A stretch of 10,912 nucleotides of DNA from JAPLGZ01 sp038225095 (GTDB lineage Bacteria > Chloroflexota > Anaerolineae > Caldilineales > Caldilineaceae), in contig JBBREZ010000215.1 in assembly GCA_038225095.1 (NCBI GenBank), positions 1-10,912 on the forward strand. Reading direction: 5' to 3'. The notes under the pieces are model-generated. The model was not told the DNA's origin, did not search any database, and saw only the letters and a program-made list of their open reading frames with translations. The translations under genes were made by a program, and so were the position numbers. Within the stretch, counting starts at the first letter, position 1; the number at the start of each line of letters is the position of its first letter. This document shows positions 7,168 through 10,912 of this stretch, piece by piece.

Positions 7168-7834
7168 GGCCGCCAATCCGGTACCCTAACCCACGGGCCG
7201 TCTGAATCAGTTTCGGGCTAAAGCCATCGTCGATTTTTTTGCGCAGCGTGTAGATATAAGTCTCAATCAATTTTGACTCCGCCGTAAAATCCATGTTCCA
7301 GACATGCTCAATAATTTGGTCGCGGCTGAGAATTTGATCGGCGTGCCGCATCAACGTTTCGAGGATGGCGTACTCTTTGGCCGTTAACTCAATCAATTTG
7401 CCGCCCCGCCGCGCGCGCTTGGTCATCGGGTCCAAGGTGAGATCTGCCAGTTGAAGTTCAGCACGTTTGCTGGGCCCCTCGCGTCGCCCCAAGGCGCGCA
7501 ACCGTGCCATCAATTCCTCAATCGCAAAAGGTTTGACCAGGTAATCATCGGCGCCACTATCTAACCCTTGCACTTTGTCGGGCAGCGTTCCGCGCGCCGT
7601 CAGCATCAGAATCGGCATGGTATAATCATGGCGGCGTAACTGCCGACAAACCGACATACCATCGAGACCGGGCAGCATCAGATCTAATAAGACCAGATCA
7701 TACGTCGTGCTTTGCACCCAGTCCAACACCTCGGCGCCATTGCCAATCACGTCCACGGCGTAGGCTTCCTCTTCCAGCCCTTGCCGGATCAGTTTCGCCA
7801 TACGCGGTTCATCTTCAACCACTAAAACTCGCAT
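7151..7834 (-). CDS. OmpR/PhoB-family response regulator
   Basis: A 227-residue DNA-binding regulator. The receiver domain (about 1-115) has the acidic pair E7-D8, phosphoacceptor D51 (LVLLDLMLPG), T79 and K101 (DDYLVKPF), so all residues needed for phosphotransfer are present. The C-terminal winged helix (about 130-224) has the family hallmarks: ELTAKEYAILETL, LSRDQIIEHVW, the recognition-helix stretch ESKLIETYIYTLRKKI and the wing QTARGLGYRIG. It should be phosphorylated by the overlapping kinase and bind direct repeats in promoters. The ATG at 7832-7834 follows AAGGA at somewhat long spacing. It is the first gene of the two-component operon. Targets are unknown; the adjacent ABC transporter, its own operon and the glycosyltransferases are candidates by position. 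Confidence 0.96.
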   Translation of the reverse strand: MRVLVVEDEPRMAKLIRQGLEEEAYAVDVIGNGAEVLDWVQSTTYDLVLLDLMLPGLDGMSVCRQLRRHDYTMPILMLTARGTLPDKVQGLDSGADDYLVKPFAIEELMARLRALGRREGPSKRAELQLADLTLDPMTKRARRGGKLIELTAKEYAILETLMRHADQILSRDQIIEHVWNMDFTAESKLIETYIYTLRKKIDDGFSPKLIQTARGLGYRIGGHEPVA

Positions 7835-7882
7835 TTTGTGCTTTTCCTTACGGTCCTACTTCGTGAAAGCCAAGTTCAGGCT

Positions 7883-7888
7883 ATTATA
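7883..7888 (-). promoter_or_regulatory. Candidate -10 element for the regulator-kinase operon
   Basis: The minus strand reads TATAAT, a perfect sigma-70 -10 hexamer, about 49 nt upstream of the regulator ATG. At 16-18 nt spacing the -35 position reads GC-rich sequence with no resemblance to TTGACA. A -10 without a -35 would fit an activator-dependent promoter. Confidence 0.45.
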
Positions 7889-7936
7889 GCGCGCTTGCCC
7901 CCCATCGCAGCCATGATCGACAGGTCAATTGGTAAA

Positions 7937-7966
7937 AAGTTCGCTATCAATAGATTTTCGCTAACC
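7937..7966 (-). promoter_or_regulatory. Direct repeat and shared motif upstream of the regulator
   Basis: On the plus strand TTCGCTA occurs at 7940-7946 and again at 7957-7963, 17 nt apart. The first copy lies inside AAGTTCGCTATC (7937-7948), which is also found at 5665-5676 in front of the glycosyltransferases. Both places also carry CTAACC downstream: directly adjacent at 5677-5682, and after 12 nt here (7961-7966). The site is about 50-80 nt upstream of the TATAAT, where an activator could bind. The regulator itself is the obvious candidate, but the 17-nt period is longer than the roughly 11-nt period usual for this family. Confidence 0.3.
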
Positions 7967-7992
7967 CATTTATCCTTATGAAGGATAAATGG
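7966..7992 (-). terminator. Perfect 12-bp hairpin just after the permease gene
   Basis: CCATTTATCCTT (7966-7977) and AAGGATAAATGG (7981-7992) are exact reverse complements around the 3-nt loop ATG. The structure starts 10 nt after the permease stop, as expected for the 3' end of the transporter transcript. The minus-strand sequence after the stem is GTTAGCGAAAATC, with no U run, so intrinsic termination would be inefficient. It may protect the mRNA end, or as an inverted repeat be a protein-binding site, since it abuts the repeat at 7937-7966. Confidence 0.4.
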
Positions 7993-8002
7993 CGAGATCA
8001 CA

Positions 8003-10786
8003 TTATAACTCTCGCAGCGCCTCGACCACCTTGAGCGTCGCCAATCGTCGCGCACTTAAGAATGTACTCATCACCATACCGGCGATCACCAACGCGGCTA
8101 ACGTCAGCAACTCTAGTCCGGGCCAGGCCAATGCGTGGGCCGGAATCGTAAAGATCACCCCCAGCAGCATCACCAACATGTAGGCCAGCCCCACGCCCAC
8201 CACAGCGCCGATCACCAAACTCAACCCGCCAATCGTGGCCGCTTCGGTGAAGAGGAAGCGGCGCAAATGACCCAGATTGGCCCCCAGCGCACGCATCGCA
8301 CCGAACTCGCGCTGGCGCTCGTTGATCATCGCCAATAGGAAGATGCCCAGTCCCATCGAGGTGACCAGCAAAGTGTAGAGCCGCTCCATCGCGCCCAGCC
8401 CGCCCAAATTGAGCGAGGCTAGTGAGCTCGATTCGGTCTTGACCACCGTCTCGGTGTTTAGCACACGCACCGGCATGGTCGTTTTGTACTGTGCGGTCAA
8501 GCGGTCGGAGACCCCCTTGATCGTCGCGGCTTGACCATCCGTTTTGAGCAGGAAGTAGTCCATCGCTGGGTTACCTGAACGCTTGGTCATAAAATCGCGA
8601 TTGAGGATAAAGTCCGAGTCCTGCGCCGAGGTGGGGAAGTAGATGAACAGCCCCACAGCCTTCGCCTGGATGTCCGTGTATTGGCCGTTAACCCGATTAT
8701 ACAGCCGGATCAGCACAGGATCGCCGACCAGAATGTTGTACTTTTGGGCCTGTTCGACCGAGATGATCACCCCGTTGGGCGTTGCGGCCAGGGCATCGAG
8801 CACCTGTCGCGCGGTCTCTGGTGCGTAGTCATTCGTGCGGTCGCGCATGGCATTGATCGTGCGTTGCGCCGCGCCATCGACAAAGAAGCTGTCGGGCAGA
8901 TAAGCCACTTGACGAAACGAAGGAAGATCGATCCCATAAACTGTGTTCTTCTCCCAGCCGACCAAGGCCAGTGTGTCGCGAGCAACAGCGGTGACACCGC
9001 TGACGCCAGGGATTTGCAATTTTCTGGCAAAGTCGGGGGTTTGCGGTCTGTTCAAGGCGGGTGTAAAGCGAATGTCGGCCCCGACAAGGTACTGCGTATC
9101 AAGCCGGCGCTCGGTAGCATAAGTCTGTTGGAAAAGCGCGAGACTCACGCCAAAGGAGAGCGTCAAGGCAATCACAGCGATGGCGGCGCTGATGCGGGCG
9201 GCGCGGCGGGCAACGGACTTACCGGCCACTTCACCGATGTCACCGAACAGCGCACGGAACCCAGCGGCAATGCCGATTGACGCCCGGCTCAATCCACTAT
9301 CGACCAGACGCAGGGTCAGCAAGATCACGCCGATCCAGGCCAGGAAGGGAGCGAGGAAGATGTAGAAGGAAAGCTGCACGGCGGCAGCTTCGGTGGCGGA
9401 GGGTTTGAAGCCGCCGTTATATTGTGTGACGAAGAGCACGATGGCCGCGGCCACCAGCGCAACAACATCGAGCCAGGCGCGCTTCCAGAAGGGGGGCGCT
9501 TCGACTCTACGGGCTGAACGGCGCTCTTGGGTGATCTCACGACGCATCGCCCCAAAACTGGGGGTGAAGGCAGCAAAGAAGGTGAGCAGCAGCCCAGCTA
9601 GAAAGGCAATGCCGGCCGAATTGGCAAATGAAGCCCAATCAAAACTGGCGGCGAAAGGATTGAAAGCGCTGGCGACTTGCGTCCCGGCGCTGACCAGCAG
9701 CGTCAACAGGCCGAAGAGTAGCCCTAACAGCGATCCACCGATGGCGAGCAAGACCGAAGTAACGGCAATCATGCCAGTCACCTGACCAGGCGTTGCGCCG
9801 CGAGTACGCAGCAAGCCTAACTCGCGCCGTTGGGCGTCGGCAAACAACTCGGCGGCAAACTTGGCCAAGTAAGCAGCCAAGGCCACGCCGGGCAGCCCCA
9901 GGAAGATAAAGAGAATCTTCGCTGAGAGCACATCGGCTCTGGAGGTTTTGAAGGCACCGGCGAGATTGTCTACCGCCTTGAGTTGGCCCGAGAACTGCCG
10001 TTCGACTTCGCGGCGCAGCGCGTCCGTGCGCAAGCCAGCCAACGTCGGGTCATTGGGTAACAAACTCCGGTCAATCTTCACATGGATTTGTGAATCGAGA
10101 ATAATCGCGCCGGGGAGCGGGGCAGCCGTCGCCGGATCAATGGCGTGTTTGACCAATGCGCCCTGCAAATGGGTTTGGAACCAGCCGCTATCCACAAAGA
10201 CCGCATCGGCGACAATCGTATTCTCGCTTTCGTTGGCGCTAGAAAAGAGCGGCCCTGCATCATCCAAATTGGCGATGCCTGTTACTGGCAGCACAAGCGG
10301 CTTGGTCACGCCGACAAAGGTCAACTGCACGGAGTCGCCTATTTGCAGCTTTTGGGTAATCGCCATCGCTTCGCTGATCAGGACGCCAGCCGGGTCGAAC
10401 TTGCCTTGGCTGATGTGGACGACATCAAAACTTTGCAAGTACGACGGCGTGATGGCAAACATACGTCCGGTGGGGGAAGGCTGCCCACCGCCCACTTTCA
10501 CGGCCGAAGCAAAGTCGGCGGCCACCACCGGTTCGGCGGCGCTGATCCCGCGCTGCGCCTTGATCGCGCTGACTTTATCGACCACGGTGATATCGGGTTT
10601 GATGCCGTGCGCCACAATGTCCAGTTTCACGGGGGCCAGCGCAGTAGCTGTCATGGCGCGCGCCGTGGCATCCACAAAGAACAAGATACCGGCAAATAGC
10701 CCTACCGCCAGGGCGAGGCCAAAGAGATAGGTGCCGGTGCGGCGCGGGTTGCGCATCACCAGGCGCCAAGCATATTGAAAGGTCAT
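8003..10786 (-). CDS. Large FtsX/MacB-type ABC transporter permease
   Basis: A 927-residue membrane subunit of a type VII ABC transporter. Layout: N-terminal membrane span (about 18-40); first extracytoplasmic domain (about 41-285, MacB periplasmic-core-like); first FtsX block (about 288-414) with the coupling segment RRELGLLRTRGATPGQV (320-336); spans at about 436-456 and 470-492; another span at 528-555; second extracytoplasmic domain (about 556-795); second FtsX block (about 800-920) with RQREFGAMRALGANLGHL (824-841). This makes about ten spans, consistent with two FtsX modules fused in one chain, as in many 800-1000 residue permeases. Such proteins do not move substrate through the bilayer in the classic way: they use ATP hydrolysis in the cytoplasm to move external domains, serving lipoprotein release, peptide or drug export, or envelope signalling. 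The substrate is not readable. The ATG overlaps the ATPase stop (ATGA) and has a good ribosome site. Confidence 0.93.
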   Translation of the reverse strand: MTFQYAWRLVMRNPRRTGTYLFGLALAVGLFAGILFFVDATARAMTATALAPVKLDIVAHGIKPDITVVDKVSAIKAQRGISAAEPVVAADFASAVKVGGGQPSPTGRMFAITPSYLQSFDVVHISQGKFDPAGVLISEAMAITQKLQIGDSVQLTFVGVTKPLVLPVTGIANLDDAGPLFSSANESENTIVADAVFVDSGWFQTHLQGALVKHAIDPATAAPLPGAIILDSQIHVKIDRSLLPNDPTLAGLRTDALRREVERQFSGQLKAVDNLAGAFKTSRADVLSAKILFIFLGLPGVALAAYLAKFAAELFADAQRRELGLLRTRGATPGQVTGMIAVTSVLLAIGGSLLGLLFGLLTLLVSAGTQVASAFNPFAASFDWASFANSAGIAFLAGLLLTFFAAFTPSFGAMRREITQERRSARRVEAPPFWKRAWLDVVALVAAAIVLFVTQYNGGFKPSATEAAAVQLSFYIFLAPFLAWIGVILLTLRLVDSGLSRASIGIAAGFRALFGDIGEVAGKSVARRAARISAAIAVIALTLSFGVSLALFQQTYATERRLDTQYLVGADIRFTPALNRPQTPDFARKLQIPGVSGVTAVARDTLALVGWEKNTVYGIDLPSFRQVAYLPDSFFVDGAAQRTINAMRDRTNDYAPETARQVLDALAATPNGVIISVEQAQKYNILVGDPVLIRLYNRVNGQYTDIQAKAVGLFIYFPTSAQDSDFILNRDFMTKRSGNPAMDYFLLKTDGQAATIKGVSDRLTAQYKTTMPVRVLNTETVVKTESSSLASLNLGGLGAMERLYTLLVTSMGLGIFLLAMINERQREFGAMRALGANLGHLRRFLFTEAATIGGLSLVIGAVVGVGLAYMLVMLLGVIFTIPAHALAWPGLELLTLAALVIAGMVMSTFLSARRLATLKVVEALREL

Positions 10787-10912
10787 AATCGACTCCCCTG
10801 TTTAAGTTCATTATCGGGCACGATGTGGCCATCCTTCAAGCGGATGATGCGGTCGGCGCGGTCGGCGCTTTCGGCGTCATGGGTCACCATGACCAAGGTC
10901 AACCCGATTTCG
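10783..10912 (-). CDS. ABC transporter ATP-binding subunit, C-terminal end (partial)
   Basis: Only the last 42 residues are in the window; the gene continues beyond the right edge. They read EIGLTLVMVTHDAESADRAD, then RIIRLKDGHIV and a short tail. This is the region after Walker B in LolD/MacB-type ATPases: the hydrophobic strand ending in VTHD carries the H-loop histidine that contacts the ATP gamma-phosphate, and 'ADRIIRLKDGHIV' is the usual closing strand-turn. The TGA stop shares bases with the permease ATG, so the two form one transport complex. Walker A, Q-loop and the signature motif lie outside the window and cannot be assessed. Confidence 0.9.
   Translation of the reverse strand, partial: EIGLTLVMVTHDAESADRADRIIRLKDGHIVPDNELKQGSRL
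10793..10798 (-). promoter_or_regulatory. Shine-Dalgarno site of the permease inside the ATPase gene
   Basis: The minus strand reads GGGGAG, 6 nt before the permease ATG at 10784-10786. It lies inside the last codons of the ATPase gene and supports coupled translation of the two subunits. Confidence 0.7.

Noticed and set aside
8681..10730. Long plus-strand open frames opposite the permease (for example 8681-9280, 9948-10730, 10145-10699)
   Set aside because: They lie entirely antisense to a clear 927-residue permease, have low-complexity or basic composition typical of antisense frames in GC-rich codons, and show no recognisable domain.
1..10912. tRNA, rRNA, CRISPR array, insertion sequence, attachment site or phage genes
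   Set aside because: All gene-free stretches were read. None holds a tRNA T-loop motif, a regular spaced repeat, terminal inverted repeats with a transposase, or recombinase coding.
1269..10912. The whole minus-strand block as one new defence or biosynthetic system
   Set aside because: Each gene belongs to a common envelope-related family, the operons are separated by 160-170 nt gaps with their own signals, and no nuclease, toxin or synthase gene is present.

Overview
The window is about 10.9 kb of a medium-GC bacterial genome, and nearly all of it is coding on the minus strand. The best guess for the host is a member of the Chloroflexota. Long GT-C (GT39/PMT-like) membrane glycosyltransferases with a C-terminal beta-rich extracytoplasmic domain, very large FtsX-type ABC permeases and this style of OmpR/HAMP-kinase pair are common together there. 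This is inferred from protein style alone. No rRNA, tRNA, CRISPR array, transposase, integrase or phage gene was seen.

Layout. At the left edge, 91-621 (+) encodes a small HEAT-repeat protein with a cysteine cluster. A 647-nt stretch without a gene (622-1268) separates it from the convergent minus-strand block and holds one strong terminator hairpin and a weaker one. Reading leftward from the right edge, the minus-strand genes are: the last 42 codons of an ABC-transporter ATPase (10783-10912), a 927-residue FtsX-like permease overlapping it by ATGA (8003-10786), an OmpR-family response regulator (7151-7834), a HAMP-type sensor histidine kinase overlapping the regulator by 17 nt (5770-7167), and two tandem paralogous membrane glycosyltransferases (3518-5599 and 1269-3356).

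How they may work together. The ATPase and permease form a MacB/LolCDE-type exporter or envelope mechanotransmission complex. The regulator and kinase form a complete two-component system. The glycosyltransferases are expected to move a sugar from a lipid-linked donor to an acceptor on the outer face of the membrane. The shared theme is the cell envelope. A short sequence shared by the leader upstream of the regulator and the leader upstream of the first glycosyltransferase raises the possibility that the two-component system controls both units; this is only a hypothesis.

The families are individually ordinary and I see no clearly new system. The points most worth checking are the replacement of the expected catalytic aspartate by alanine in one of the two glycosyltransferases (A35 in the 3518-5599 gene, D35 in the other), the shared split motif at 5665-5682 and 7937-7966, and the Cys cluster in the HEAT protein.
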